A stretch of 64,000 bases of DNA from Syngnathus acus (taxonomy: Eukaryota; Chordata; Actinopteri; Syngnathiformes; Syngnathidae): assembly GCF_901709675.1 (NCBI RefSeq), contig NC_051096.1:2943001-3007000 (forward strand), written 5' to 3'. The translations under genes were made by a program, and so were the position numbers. The notes under the pieces were generated by a model. The model did not search any database, had not been told where the DNA came from, and saw nothing but the letters and a program-made list of their open reading frames with translations. This document shows, piece by piece, positions 1-11,949 of this stretch. How positions within the stretch are numbered: the first letter of the stretch is position 1; each line of letters starts with the position of its first letter.

Positions 1-548
1 GCTCTCAATCGGATGGACGGCGAAGAAAAGAGACGAGAAGGGGCGTGTAAAAATGTTAGAATCTGACATGCGGGGGATGTGTCCACTGTTTCATATTGAA
101 AACACAGGAAGAGGAGAGCGGTGCTTCTTGGCTGGAGAGCTTTTTTTTTTTGGCTTTATCTTTTTTATGTATTTTACGCAGGCCAGTATTGGACGCCATT
201 TTGCTCGCCATCTTGATTGAGAGGAGCAAAATAAGGGGGGGGGCTGTTGTCTTATTGTAATCGACCAGCTGTGCTCAGCAAACTAAATATGTGGGCGTAG
301 TACGTCAAATCATTTTCCGTTTTGTGTGATCTCTCGCTGCCTGTTACTCGCCGCTTTTTAGTCGTTTTGTGTTCCTCAGACCCGCTTGGTTTTTGGGCCA
401 GGTCAATCCCAGAATAAGGACCAAAATATCTTTTTGAGAGAGTCACCATTCATTCGTTCCTTTGTGTGTGTGCACGAGCAGCTCGTCAGCGGCGTCCAAC
501 AGACATCATGGCAGCTCTACATCCAGCCTCGCAATCTTTTTTGTGTGT

Positions 549-579
<31 letters not shown>

Positions 580-1608
580 CAGAGCATCAAAGCCAGGTGA
601 TTAGCTCAAAATTATTTCCAAATGTTTGGGCCACACTCACAAGAAAACACTAATGATACTATGAGAATTAAGTCAGGGGTGACTGTTTTTGTGATTTTGA
701 AAATATGAAGAAAAAAAACCGTTTTCTCCCTTGTCATTCTGTGTAAAAATCGTTTTGAGAAAAAAAATGCACTGATTCTTTTTTTGGGTGGAAAGCTATT
801 TTGAAAGATTTCTTTCTCAAAAATAAGTTTGTCTGAGGTATAAAAATGTTATATTTTCAGAGTATTTGCTATTTTAACTACTCCCCTGACTAAAAAAAAA
901 TCTTCACAAAATGTGACATATTTAACTCAATGATTTTTATTTTACAAAACCAACTCCAAAGTAAACCTGCGCCATAATCACGTTCTTTGAGTACAACTTT
1001 TTACATAAGTTATTTTAGGGGAAAAAAAAAGTTTTCTGAACTGCAACTTTTTGTCCCCAAAAATAATACTGAAGTTTTGGAGGACTTTATTGAAAACATT
1101 CTGACTAAATTCCCTTAGTATAGAATAGATTTCCTTTTCAGTGTGAGCCTTAAACTCCCTAGTACAGAAAAAAAACACGCAAATCCTGTGGAGTATTAGT
1201 CGAACCTCGTAAAAGAGGCGTCGTCTGCCTTTTCAATCGTATGACTGTGCATGTGTTCCCCCCCCCCCCCCCCCCCATGTTGCATGTAGAAGTCGGGAGA
1301 AGACGTCAGACGTCGTCCCGTCCTGTCCTGTCCTACTTTTTGGAGATAAGACCAAGCTTGCACTAAAAACTCCGAAACTGCGTGTTTAGCTGGTAGTCCT
1401 TCGCCCACATCCCCGCCACACATCAAATATTTGACAACGTCATCAGAGACAATTAAGGGCCGTGTTTGTGTGTCTGAGTGAGGTAACCACTTCATGTCCA
1501 GCCTCAATGATTCTACTTGTGGTGTGTGCTTTGCTGGAAATGCACACAAAATGCACAAGTGCTGGGAATAAATGATTTCAGAACAGTCTTGTCCTTTTTT
1601 TGAGCGTA
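1..1608. other. Intergenic, no gene recognised
   Basis: No reading frame here resembles a known protein; all open frames are short and unconserved in appearance. The stretch holds a GT microsatellite (543-579), A/T-rich sequence (about 650-1180) and a 19-C run at 1258-1276. The first 600 bases could include untranslated exons of an upstream gene, but nothing shows this. Confidence 0.5.
543..579. repeat. (GT)n microsatellite
   Basis: About 18 GT units with one interruption (a C replacing a G near 552). It is a simple repeat and creates the spurious Cys-Val frames on the plus strand. Confidence 0.95.
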
Positions 1609-1937
1609 CAGTAATCCCTCGTTTATCGCGGATAATTGGTTCCAAAAACCACCCGCGATAAGTGAAATACGCGAAGTACGGTCACTAAGAAGTACTGGGC
1701 AGGCTAACGAGTTAGTGGAAAGATGCTAATTCGCGACTGTGCTAACACGCGAAAACCGACTTCTAAAAGAATGTAAACGAGCATTTGGAGCAATACTACA
1801 TTTTCCTAAAGGTTAGACACGTTACCTCAATTTAGAAGTTTTATTTTGACTTTTAAATGTTTTTTTAATTTGGGGAAAAAAATCCGCGATGTAGTGAAGC
1901 CGCGATAAACGAAACGTGAAGTGGCGAGGGATCACTG
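1609..1937. mobile_element. Non-autonomous DNA transposon (MITE), pogo/Tigger-like ends
   Basis: A 329-bp element bounded by inverted ends: the left end reads CAGTAATCCCTCG and the right end, on the other strand, CAGTGATCCCTCG. An inner TTTATCGCGG block is also shared in inverted form. It is flanked by TA on both sides (1607-1608 and 1938-1939), which fits a TA target-site duplication. There is no transposase frame inside. The CAGT..TCCCTCG end with TA duplication resembles pogo/Tigger members of the Tc1/mariner superfamily; this class assignment is inference. Confidence 0.8.
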
Positions 1938-2253
1938 TATTCGTGTCGGGTGACCGTGTGTTTATATAAATTTACAACAGTTCATTAGATAATTTTCTTT
2001 GTCCAAGTATAACGTTTGATTTTTAAAAACACTTCTGGGGTACCATTTTACTTTTAAAAAAATAAATAAATAAATAACGGACCATCCTACTGAGTCTGCG
2101 TAGTACAAGCCTTCCCGAACGTCTTTATGACGTCATTTGACAAGTTAAATCCAGGAAGTGAATCCGCTGGCTTGTTTTGAGTTCGGTGGTAGCCCGGTGG
2201 AGCTCTCCTACCCTCTCCCCGAACCAAGTTGACACACAATCGCAAGGCACAAA

Positions 2254-5200
2254 ATGGCGACATTTATTTCTGTGCCGCTGAAAAAGTCCTCGGAGGTAGA
2301 CTTGGTCAAGCCATTGTCGAAATTCGTGACGTCCACTTATCCGGCGGGCGACGAGCAGGCGGAGTACATTCGAGCTGTGGAGGAACTCGACAAGCTCCGG
2401 CGGAACGCGGTGGGAAGGCCGCTGGACAAACATGAGAGCTCACTGGAGAGCTTACTCAGGTAGAAAAAAACAACAAAAAAAGAAAAGCAATCGATAACAA
2501 TTAACTGTCAGTCATTGTGAAGTGGTCGCCATTTTGTGGTCTGTTGCTTCGCCGCACCCTGACGCGTTAGCTGAGTTAGCTTAGCTGGCTAAATTAAGCT
2601 AGCTCAGTTTATTTTGGCAGGAGAGCCACCCCAAATTACGTTAACATGTTGGTGTGGTGAAACAAAAACCAATTTACAGTATTTGTGTTCACATGACGGA
2701 AAAGTGACATACTGACAGGGGATTTTAGTACGTTTAGCTCAGCTTAAGTGCGTGCTTTCGTCACGTGACCACAACACGATATAACTCGAGTTCACATGAT
2801 TGAAAATACTTTAACAACTCAACTTTTTCTATACAAAAATAGTAAATATATACATTTATTGAGGCTAATTGGGTTAACCTAGTATTGTTACCGTGAAAAC
2901 AATAAATACAACTTTGGCATGACTAGTTCTTCTCAAAACTATCCTACCAAGTTTCTCTGAAAATACAAAATCGTGAAATCTTCCCTGATTTTTATTTTTG
3001 TATTTTACAGACCTTTATGTGTATGTAAAGATTAAGGCAAATTCAATTTATTTATTTAGTCTTTAATCACAGAAGCTTCTCAAGGGGCTCCACATGCCCA
3101 GTTTGCAATACCTTAATAAAAAAAACAAATTGTGACTATAATTGCCACATTTTCCAGATAGTTACAAAGATTTTAAATCTGACTTTGAGATTACAATTTC
3201 TTTCCTCAAATATATCCCAATTTTTATTCTCGGCAAAATGAAAAAATAATTATTTTCTCAGAAATTCTGCTTAGTTAATGATGATTTATCATGCTTATGA
3301 GTTTATTAAAAAAGATAATTTACTAGTTATTTATTTAGTTATTTGTTTTGTTTTTCTGTCACTCAATCTCTAAGTTAAAAGGCTTTTTAAAATAAGGAAA
3401 TAGCCAGCCATCTTACGTGTAAAAGCTGGGTGGGAGGGGGGGGGGCGTCATATTCCATGTTAGGCTGTATTGTTACAATTTTCTCAGACGTGTCACGCAT
3501 GCCATGTGTCATAAAAATCCCGAGTGGTGTTGTTATACTTGTCACCAAGCGACATGGGATTCCACTGACGTGTCTTGCCAGGTATGTTCTTGGCTTCAGG
3601 GGCTTTTTTGACTCCCAGTGCTGAAAATAACTTTTTACTAAACCTTAAATAATAACAGCTTAATTATAGCTCCCTTTTACATTGCCTGTAAGTATGGCAC
3701 CAAGAACAGAGCTGAACAAAACATTGCTGTAGTTTTTCTTTCCTGTAAAAGGCAGCTCTGACGCAGTTCTATGTGAAAGAGCGCAGAGTGGACCTTTGCT
3801 TCGTCATGTCGCCGTGGCAACAACAACCAGGGAAGGTGGTAGGCGAAGAACTAGGGCGAAGATCATTTGTTTACATCACTGCGGCAACCATTGTGCACAC
3901 TCGGGTTTTCTTTACTCGGCCACACCTCAGCTCACTTTCCAACTCTGCTCGCTAGCTTAACACAAGTCTTAATAATTGTCACACAAGTGTAAGAAATAAG
4001 CTGTCTGGCATGTTGTTGCGAGCAGACATATTTTTTTTTTGTCACACAAGTGACGATCAGTATAGCCTCGATTGTGCTTGGCATTATTGTTGTCATCTTA
4101 AGTATGCATTCTGAGCAGTGTCACATGCTTCCCAACGATGCAGATATTATGATCAACTGTGCGCCGTGGAGCCCAAGTTCCCCTTCAGTGAAAACCAGGT
4201 AATGGATTGCACGCCGCTGTGTTGTTTTTCCACGCTCTACCCATCAAGTCATTGTGAGTGTGCGTTTTGATTCCGCAGCTGTGCTTAACCTTCACGTGGA
4301 AAGATGCTTTCGACAAAGGCTCGCTCTTCGGCGGCTCCGTCAAACTCGGTAAGCGCTTGACCCTGATGACCGGTCATCTCTTGACATGCTGCAACTAGAT
4401 AATGCTACATAGCCTAACAGGTTGGACGAGCTCGACTCTTTTGTTGAACCTGAGCAAAAGCGTGTGTGTTTTATCACGGGAATTTCTGACTGCTCAACAG
4501 CGTGAACAATAAGAACCATTGTGCGTTAGTGTTACTTTGGTTTTTGCGGTCAAAGCATCTCAAAGTAAAATCCCCAAAACATGGTGATGTCACTTTAGAG
4601 GCCAAAAACGTGCACCCTGTTTTGCAGCGTTGGCCAGCCTGGGCTACGAGAAGACGTGCGTGCTGTTCAACGCAGCGGCGCTGGCCAGCCAGATCGCCTC
4701 AGAGCAGAACCTGGACAGCGACGAAGGCCTCAAAAACGCCGCCAAATATTATCAGGTGACTAATTGGCCCCCGATACAAGTGGACTGGAGTCACTAAAAA
4801 GTCAAGAGATTGTTTTAAGTTCATTGACATGCAACATGACAAAATCTTGTCTTCGTTTGTACGTTGAACGTGTTTTGTCACGTAGCTGGCCAGCGGCGCC
4901 TTCGGCCACATCAAAGACACGGTGCTGTCGGCCCTCAACCGCGAGCCCACCATGGACATCTCCCCGGAAACTGTGGGCACCCTCAGCCTCATTATGCTGG
5001 CCCAGGCCCAGGAGGTCTTCTTCCTCAAAGCCACCACCGGTAAAAGCAAGCTATGTGATTTATTATTGCCCCTCATGTTGTTTCACATTCCGTTTCTCGT
5101 CGTCATCTTCAGACAGGATGAAGGACGCCATCATCGCCAAGCTGTCCAATCAGGCGGCAGACTTCTACGGAGACGCCTTCAAGCAGTGTCAGTACAAAGA

Positions 5201-8007
5201 CAACCTGCCTAAGGTATGCCCAACATGTCCACACACGCTCAACTTTTGTGAGCACCCTTTTTTTTTCCACGTAGTAGCTCGCTCACTATTAAGCTTGGCA
5301 TTTGTGATGCTAACCAACAGAAGAAAATTACAAAGGGACACGTTCATGTCTATCTAATTTTTGATCTCAGTTTAAAATTCACATCCATCCATCCATCTTT
5401 CCTTTCACTTGAAAAGATCAAATAATCCACAGTTAAATAACAGAGAAGCACAGCACAATGCTTGTGGAACTGTCCACCTCTCTTTTTTCCCCCCCTCCCT
5501 TCATGGGCTCTTCCTCTGATTGGTCGCTTCAAGTCGATAACATCATCAGGCACACTTTATCATTGTTTCTGCAACTTTGACATTACTTCCCAAAACTTGA
5601 GGTACAGTGTGGTTCATTATTGTGGTGAGCTGCTTGAGGGTCCAAATATTAGGAACAGTAAGATTCTGTACAACCACAATCAGGAAACATGATTTGATGA
5701 CAGCCTCGTGTGAATCTAGAAAAGGCTTTGGAAAGGCAAACCGGTGCATGTGTGTGTTTTTGGGGTAAGTTTTGGCGCTTCTTGCTGAAGGGTTAACCAC
5801 TCACAGCCTGTTCTGTTTTCTCTCCCGTTGTCTTCCTTTTCTTTCTGCATCCCTCATGGTGGTGGCGTGCCCCTTCCCCTCTTCTTGGTGTTTTTTATTC
5901 TTGTTTTGCAACCCCCTTGGCTGCTTTTGTTGTTGTCGGACTGCCCTGGTACCGTGCATGTGTGTGCATTTGTGTGCGTCCCGCTCTGTGGTTGCCTTCT
6001 CCCTGGTCAGTATTTTTATTTTCAGGAAGTGCTGCCGGTGCTGGCGGCCAAGCACTGCATCATGCAGGCCAACGCCGAACTCCACCAGAGCGTCCTCGCC
6101 AAGCACAAGAAGCTCTTCGGCGAGGAAATTGCTCGCCTGCAGGTAGGCGCCGACGCCTCCCCGAAAGCGGCGCTGTTCAAGTTTCACACGGCTCCTCCGT
6201 TCAGCGCGCGGCCGAGCTGGTGAAGACGGTGGCGTCGCGCTACGACGAGTACGTGAGCGTCAGGGAACTGACGGAGAAGATCAACCGATCACTCGCCGCC
6301 GCCAAGAAGGACAACGACTTCATTTACCACGACCGCGTGCCCGAGCTCAAGGACTTGGAGCCTATCGGCAAGGCGACGTTGGTGAAGGCCACCGCCATCA
6401 CACCGCCGCTCAGCCAGAAGTTCTCAGGTTCGACGCATGCGCAAATCTTTTTTTATTGATTTGTTGATTGACATGCTTTTGTGCTCTCTTCAGACTTCTT
6501 TGTCAAGATGGTTCCCACGGCAGTCCAGCAATCCATGAGCGTGTACAGCCAGCGCAAATCAGACACCGTCAACAGATTGGTGGGAACCATGCGGGAGGCC
6601 ACCAACCTCTGCAACGGGTAACACATCTAATGCGGCCCATCGCTCTCCCCCGGTGAATCTTGACTCGGATCGCCAATCTTCCGCTAGGGTTCTGGCGTCC
6701 CTCAACCTGCCAGCCGCTCTGGAGGACCTCTCGGGAGACTCCGTTCCGCAATCCATTGCTGAGAAGGCCCGCTCTGTCGTGCAGCAGGGGGGGCTGCAGA
6801 GCATCGAGCAGCTCATCAAGGACTTGCCCGAGCTGCTCACCCGCAACAGGGAAATTCTGGACGAGGTGAGAAGTGGAAAGCAGAAAGTAGGCGGACTGTG
6901 ACGCTTTGATAACTCAGCAAAAATATCACAATATTACATTTACAGCTCTGTTGGAGATTTAGCATAAACAAAGAAGCTCATTGTCAAATGTTTGGCCGTT
7001 TTTCCAAGGCACTGAAAATGCTGAACGACGAGGAGACGACAGACAACGAGCTGAGAGCCAAATTCAACCAGCGCTGGAACCGGACCCCGTCTGGGGACCT
7101 CTACAAGCCCCTTCGTGCTGGTACCACCACTTTTTTTTTTTCCAAACGGCTCCGGGTTTAAAAAATGAGGCCAAAAACACTGGGCACAAATTATCCATTA
7201 GTTGCCCTATTAACGCAAATGGAAATGTATCAGAACAATTTCAATGCATATTCCTTTCAATATTGGACAAAAGTTCATACAATAGTTCAAAAAGTTCCTC
7301 AAAGTGCAATGTTAACTTAGAATAGTCTAAAAACAGACTAGCTTGAACCTGGGAACCGAGAGAGTGAACTATGCCTTGACTTTTAGAGGGCGCCAGCTTC
7401 TGCAACATCCTGGACAAGGCGGTTCAGGCGGATCAGGTGGTGAAGGACCGCTACAACGCCCACTGCGACATGATCGCGCTGCTGTGCAAACCCGAGAGCG
7501 AGCTGAACGCCGCGCTGCCCTCCGCCAACCCCGCCAAGACGCTGCAGGGCAGCGAGGTGGTGGGCGTGCTGCGCTCGCAACTGGCCCGGCTAGACCAGGT
7601 GAAGCAGGAGCGCGAGGCGCTGGAGAAGGACATCAAGGACGTGACCTTCGACATGACCACCACCTTCCTGACGGCGCTGGCCAAGGACGGCGCCATCAAC
7701 GAGGAGCAGCTCTCGGCGGGGCAGCTGGACCAGCTGTACAGCGAGCACAACCAGAAGGTGCAGGCCAACCTTCGCCAGCAGGAGGAGCTGCTGGCACAGA
7801 TTCAGGTAGCCACCCAAACCGGTTTTGCAACTTGAGGCATAAAAAAAAAAAAAGCTGCCGTGACAAGTTGTAGAGGTGACTGCCCATCTTTCGACATCCA
7901 TGGGATTTTTAAAGCACGAAGCGGCGTTAAATCAGCCGTCATAAACGTTGGCTCCGTGCCACCGTTTGTCACGCGGTTGACGAGGCGTGAAAGGTGACTT
8001 TGGCGTA

Positions 8008-8043
<36 letters not shown>

Positions 8044-9282
8044 CATCACACCAGGAGTTCAGCAGCCTTAAGCAGTCCAACGCGGAGGCCAACCTGCGAG
8101 AGGAGGTCCTCAAGAAGCTGGCCTCGGCCCATGACAGCTACGTGGAGATCAGCAGCAACCTGCGCGAAGGCACCAAGGTTCGCGCTCGTCGGTCTTCCGT
8201 GCCGCCTATTCGCCACAGGCGCTTTTATCAATTTCGTCACCCCCTTCCTCGCAGTTCTACAACGACCTGACGGAAATCCTGCTCAAGTTCCAGAACAAAT
8301 GCTGCGATATAGTCTTTGCTCGCAAGACAGAGCGTGATGAGCTCCTCAAGTGAGTCGCGCGACCCCCAAACGAGGTTGTCGCGTGTTATTTATTTTTTTA
8401 ACTTTTTGGTCTTTCAGGGAGCTGCAGCAGAGTATCGCCCGTGAGCCCAGCGCCCCCAACTTCAATGTCCCCGCTTACCAGAGCCAACCCCCGGGCGCCC
8501 CCGGCGGCCCCACCCCTGCTCCTAGGACCATATTTGTAAGCTGACAGACTTGTGCTCCTGCCTATGTTTTACCCAAAAATGTTTGAAGCCCTGAACCCTC
8601 CTTCACTGATGTGATTTAACTTGGCGTACCCCCACGCCTCAGCACACACCCTAAAATAAGTCTGAACCTATTACATAAATGCTTTTTGCTGATATGGTGC
8701 TAATATATGTCCTTATTATAGGGATTAAACATAGAGTTGACGCACCTTCTCTTCTCCAGACACATCCTCGGGACAAAATGTTTTTACTGGCACCTCACTC
8801 GTCTCTGTCCTTGCAGAACCCAGCCCCTCCACAGACCCCCCAGCAGACCCAAGCTAAATCCCAGCCCCCTGCCCGGCCCCCCCCACCTGTCTTGACTCCA
8901 CCTGTCTTGACTCCGCAGACCGCATCGGCCGGCACAACTCAAGCCGGCACTTCGGCCAACAACCCGCCGCCGGTGGCGCCGCCCTCCGCGGCGCAGGGAC
9001 CCCCTTACCCCAACTACCAGGGGTATCCGCAGTGAGTTTGGCACTGAATGGCTGCTCGCCTTCGTTTTGTGCATAAGCGTGACGTCGTCGTGTCCTCGCA
9101 GGTACTTCCAGATGCCGATGGGCTACAACCCGTACGGCTACGGCCAGTACAACGTGCCCTTCATGCCCTACCAGGCCACGCCGGGCCAACCGGGCTACCC
9201 GGCCGCCCCCCCGGCCACGCAGGGCTACCCCGGCTACCCCCAGCAGCCCTCGCAGCAGCAGAACTACTACCCTCAGCAATGA
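2254..9282 (+). CDS. pdcd6ip: Programmed cell death 6-interacting protein (ALIX)
   Basis: ESCRT-associated adaptor acting in endosomal sorting, membrane scission and cytokinesis. Joined exons: 2254-2459, 4144-4198, 4279-4348, 4628-4755, 4886-5039, 5113-5213, 6026-6142, 6205-6427, 6494-6617, 6688-6865, 7009-7120, 7387-7805, 8043-8177, 8255-8349, 8418-8535, 8817-9031, 9102-9282. They give 876 aa with no frame break (human about 868). The order is a Bro1 domain (about 1-360, starting [11 protein letters not shown]), a coiled-coil V domain (about 360-700) and a Pro-rich tail. In the tail I see PSAP at 716-719 (TSG101 binding), PTPAPR (CIN85/CD2AP type), [11 protein letters not shown] (ALG-2 type) and a Tyr/Pro/Gln-rich end finishing YYPQQ. 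The start is the first ATG of a frame matching the family N-terminus. A 30-T run forms the acceptor tract before exon 13. Exon 15, ending TIF, is slightly uncertain; a small exon could be missing after it. Confidence 0.97.
2460..4143 (+). other. pdcd6ip: pdcd6ip intron 1
   Basis: The largest intron of the gene (1.7 kb), A/T-rich, with a G-rich run around 3428-3446. The open frames inside (for example around 3430 and 3773) have no recognisable homology and are taken as chance. Early introns in vertebrate genes often hold regulatory sequence, but I see no specific element. Confidence 0.7.
5384..5397. repeat. (CATC)n short microsatellite in pdcd6ip intron 6
   Basis: A few CATC units within the 0.8-kb intron 6 (5214-6025). 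Tandem GATG/CATC at this scale often marks the tail of a decayed fish retroposon, but no body of such an element is visible here. Confidence 0.5.
8010..8039 (+). repeat. Poly-T run acting as polypyrimidine tract
   Basis: Thirty consecutive T directly before the AAG acceptor at 8040-8042 that opens pdcd6ip exon 13. It serves as the splice polypyrimidine tract and is likely length-polymorphic. Confidence 0.85.
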
Positions 9283-10014
9283 AGCAACCCCCACCACCCA
9301 TCTTAACACTTTGCTCCTTCTTTTCAGGAATTTTGATACATTTTCTTTCCTCTGGGATCTAGAAAGCACCTTTTCTCCTTACTTGATTGACGCACTAAAA
9401 AAACATCCGGCTTGTCCGACTGTAATACGCTGGAGGACTCCCTGGCGGGTGTACAGGCCGTTGTGTACACCCCAAAATTCTCTGACCCCCTTTCTCAGCT
9501 CTCCTGTTTTTGTAATTAATCCATAGATGCCTCGCAAATGTACACACACACGCACGGGCTTTGTTTTTGTTGTTGTTTTCTAATCTCTCTCCTCTCTCAA
9601 AGGCAGACATAAGCTCGGTTAGCCGCCGACCATGTCACAATCACAAGCTGTACAACACGAGAGATGTGCTCTATTGTTATTAAATATGAATATATGTATA
9701 AAATCATATGACTGGCTCACCACAAGGAACTCATTTTGTCTTCTTTGCAGCGCAGTCACCATGTTCACCTGTCAACAAAACTGTTCTTGTTTATTTGGTG
9801 TAATTTTATAGACCTGCACTTGAAATTTTTAAATTTTTTGATTAGTTGGTTGCAATTATCATGGACATACATATGATCTGAGCTCAGACAAAAAAAATAG
9901 CAAGAACTGGAAACAAATTATTCAAATTTGCTATGTGAATGTGGAATTTTACCAAAATCAAAAGACTTAGACTACTTACATACTTAAGCAGTGTATGTTC
10001 AGACTCAAACCCAG
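9283..10014 (+). other. pdcd6ip 3' UTR and intergenic
   Basis: The 3' UTR of pdcd6ip follows the stop; an ATTAAA at about 9679 is the likely polyadenylation hexamer. From about 9720 the sequence is A/T-rich with no gene. Confidence 0.5.
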
Positions 10015-10254
10015 CTATAGTATCTTTGGTTCTAATGTCGATACATTTATTAGTTTTAGTGAAAATAACATTTTTAACATCATTCCAAAATTTAGAATAG
10101 GGCAGTGGTAGAAAATATAACTTGTAGTTTCAGGATTACAATTGTAAAAAGAACATGAAACTTCAATATCAAAATTTAGATATGATTTTACTAGGATAAA
10201 TATGTAAGATTTTAAAGTGAATTTCTTTACACTTATTTGAAATACATGTCCCAC
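10015..10254 (-). mobile_element. LINE (non-LTR retrotransposon) remnant, RT zinc-binding tail
   Basis: Read on the minus strand, an open frame of about 79 codons contains CSFYNCNPETTSYIFYHCPI. This is the Cys-Cys-His-Cys pattern of the zf-RVT region that follows the reverse transcriptase of L1-like elements. It is a fragment only: no RT or endonuclease domain lies next to it, and it sits just upstream of the znf706 promoter. Confidence 0.7.
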
Positions 10255-10816
10255 TACTTTTCACCGGGCGGATTTAGTGATGACGTACTTCCGGTGACGT
10301 TCTCACACGACGACAAGAGTGAGCGAGAGCGCTAAACGCTTAAGGTAAACATGGACCCTTATTTTTCAGTTCTCCGCTCTTTACCATCAAAACTCGTTTA
10401 TATGATTTATTGGTGTGTCCTTTTCGGAATGGCTTTCTTGAAACTGTTTTATTTCGGCGTCACATACAATGTCACCTGGCGACATTTGCTATCGGTGCGA
10501 GCTAATTTGGTTAGCATGTTAGCTAGCTGCCCCCGAAGATTATCTCGACCAAGTTGATCAAATTGTTACATGTTGTCAAGTATGCTTTAAATACACCAAA
10601 TTTCCTTTCTGGCATTAATAATATTAAGGTAGCTATAACCACACAATACTGTGTGTTAAAAAAAAAAAATCTTCATGCTCATTTTTGTTTTATTGCGATG
10701 CTCAACAGTTTAACGCAGTATTTGATGTTAGTGTGTAACTTAGCACAGATTTGGATGTAATGTGAAGTAAATCTACTAAAGGTGTTCCATGTGTTTCTAG
10801 GTTACATGTGAGGGCC

Positions 10817-11275
10817 ATGGCTCGTGGACAGCAGAAGATTCAGTCCCAGCAAAAGAACGCCAAGAAGTCCGCCGAGAAAAAGAAAGGGCAGGCGGCCGAC
10901 CAGAAAACGGCAGCCAAGGTGGCGCTGGTCCACACGTGCCCTGTCTGCAGGGTACGGCTACAAATACAAAAAAAAAAAACTTTTGACAAACATTGATATT
11001 ATTTTATTGTTGAATTTTTTTTTCTCCAGAACTTTGGTACACCTCACATGTTTTATAATGCATTTGTTTTCATCCTATTCTGGAGTCAGACGAATAATCG
11101 ATTCTAATATTTTGATAACCTGCATTTTGTAAATTATTCTTCAATGTGATTGAAATTTGCGTGGTGTGTATTTTTGTAGACCCAAATGCCTGATCCAAAG
11201 ACCTTCAAGCAACACTTTGAGAGCAAACACCCCAAGTCACCGATGCCTCCCGAGCTTGCTGACGTTCTGGCTTGA
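10817..11275 (+). CDS. znf706: Zinc finger protein 706
   Basis: A 76-aa nuclear protein with a Lys/Gln-rich basic N-terminus (MARGQQKIQSQQKNAKKSA) and one C2H2 finger, CPVC...F..HFESKH, ending ELADVLA. In mammals the family has been linked to repression of pluripotency genes, a role known from others and not visible here. Coding exons are 10817-10951 and 11180-11275. A non-coding first exon probably ends at 10344 (donor GTAAAC) and joins at 10801. The ATG at 10817 is chosen because MARGQQK is the conserved start. A minimal ATG-TGA lies just upstream at 10806. An intron in the 3' UTR (about 11282-11351) is likely. The AATAAA near 11878 is a probable poly(A) signal. Confidence 0.97.
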
Positions 11276-11949
11276 AAGCCGGTAGGAAGCACTCGCGTGC
11301 CATCTTGGCGTCTTTCTCGACACGCATGTTGTTTCACTTCTTCTCTTGTAGAAACCACAACCTGACATGGAGGAAGAACACTGGGACCAGTCTATCTAAC
11401 AACATGGAGGTGACGTGTAAGAAGACGGTAACAAAGTTTTTCAGCAGCGTCCTGTTTAAAAATAAACAAAATGTATTTATTGTATACAAGGAACATGCTT
11501 ACAACAGTCAGGATTGCGTGCAAAGGGTGAATGACATGTTCACATACTAGTTAAAAAATCTTTTTTCATTTAATTTGACCCTTACGAGTTCCTGAGTGAC
11601 ACAAGCTACAATGGAAAGTTAAGAATGAACCACTAAATATCGGGCGCTTAGCAACAGTACGCAGGCCTTTTTTAATCCACGCGTGGCAATAATTTACAGA
11701 AAATGTTCACCGCTAACTCTTCCTCTGAACCACAACGATAAGCACAAATTATTTTCATGCCTGACGGTTGTGGCGGAAAGCTCAACTTTACATGTACAAC
11801 ATTGTATTTTGTGTTTTCAAAGGCCTATTTAGAAAGTTGTGACCCAAAAAGCTAACGTGTGCGTTTGTGTATCTTGTAATAAAAATCAAAGTCCACTCCC
11901 CCTCCCCTATTTTTGTTTGCTGTTTCAACAACTTGTGTCGCCGTGCCTC
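11276..11949. other. Convergent 3' UTR region of znf706 and bmp8a
   Basis: There is no coding gene. The plus strand has AATAAA near 11878 (znf706). The minus strand has AATAAA near 11474, usable by bmp8a. If both are used, the two 3' UTRs overlap. Confidence 0.5.

Noticed and set aside
252-660. First exon of a gene around the GT microsatellite
   Set aside because: Frames consist of the repeat itself and have no recognisable protein; no promoter or splice support.
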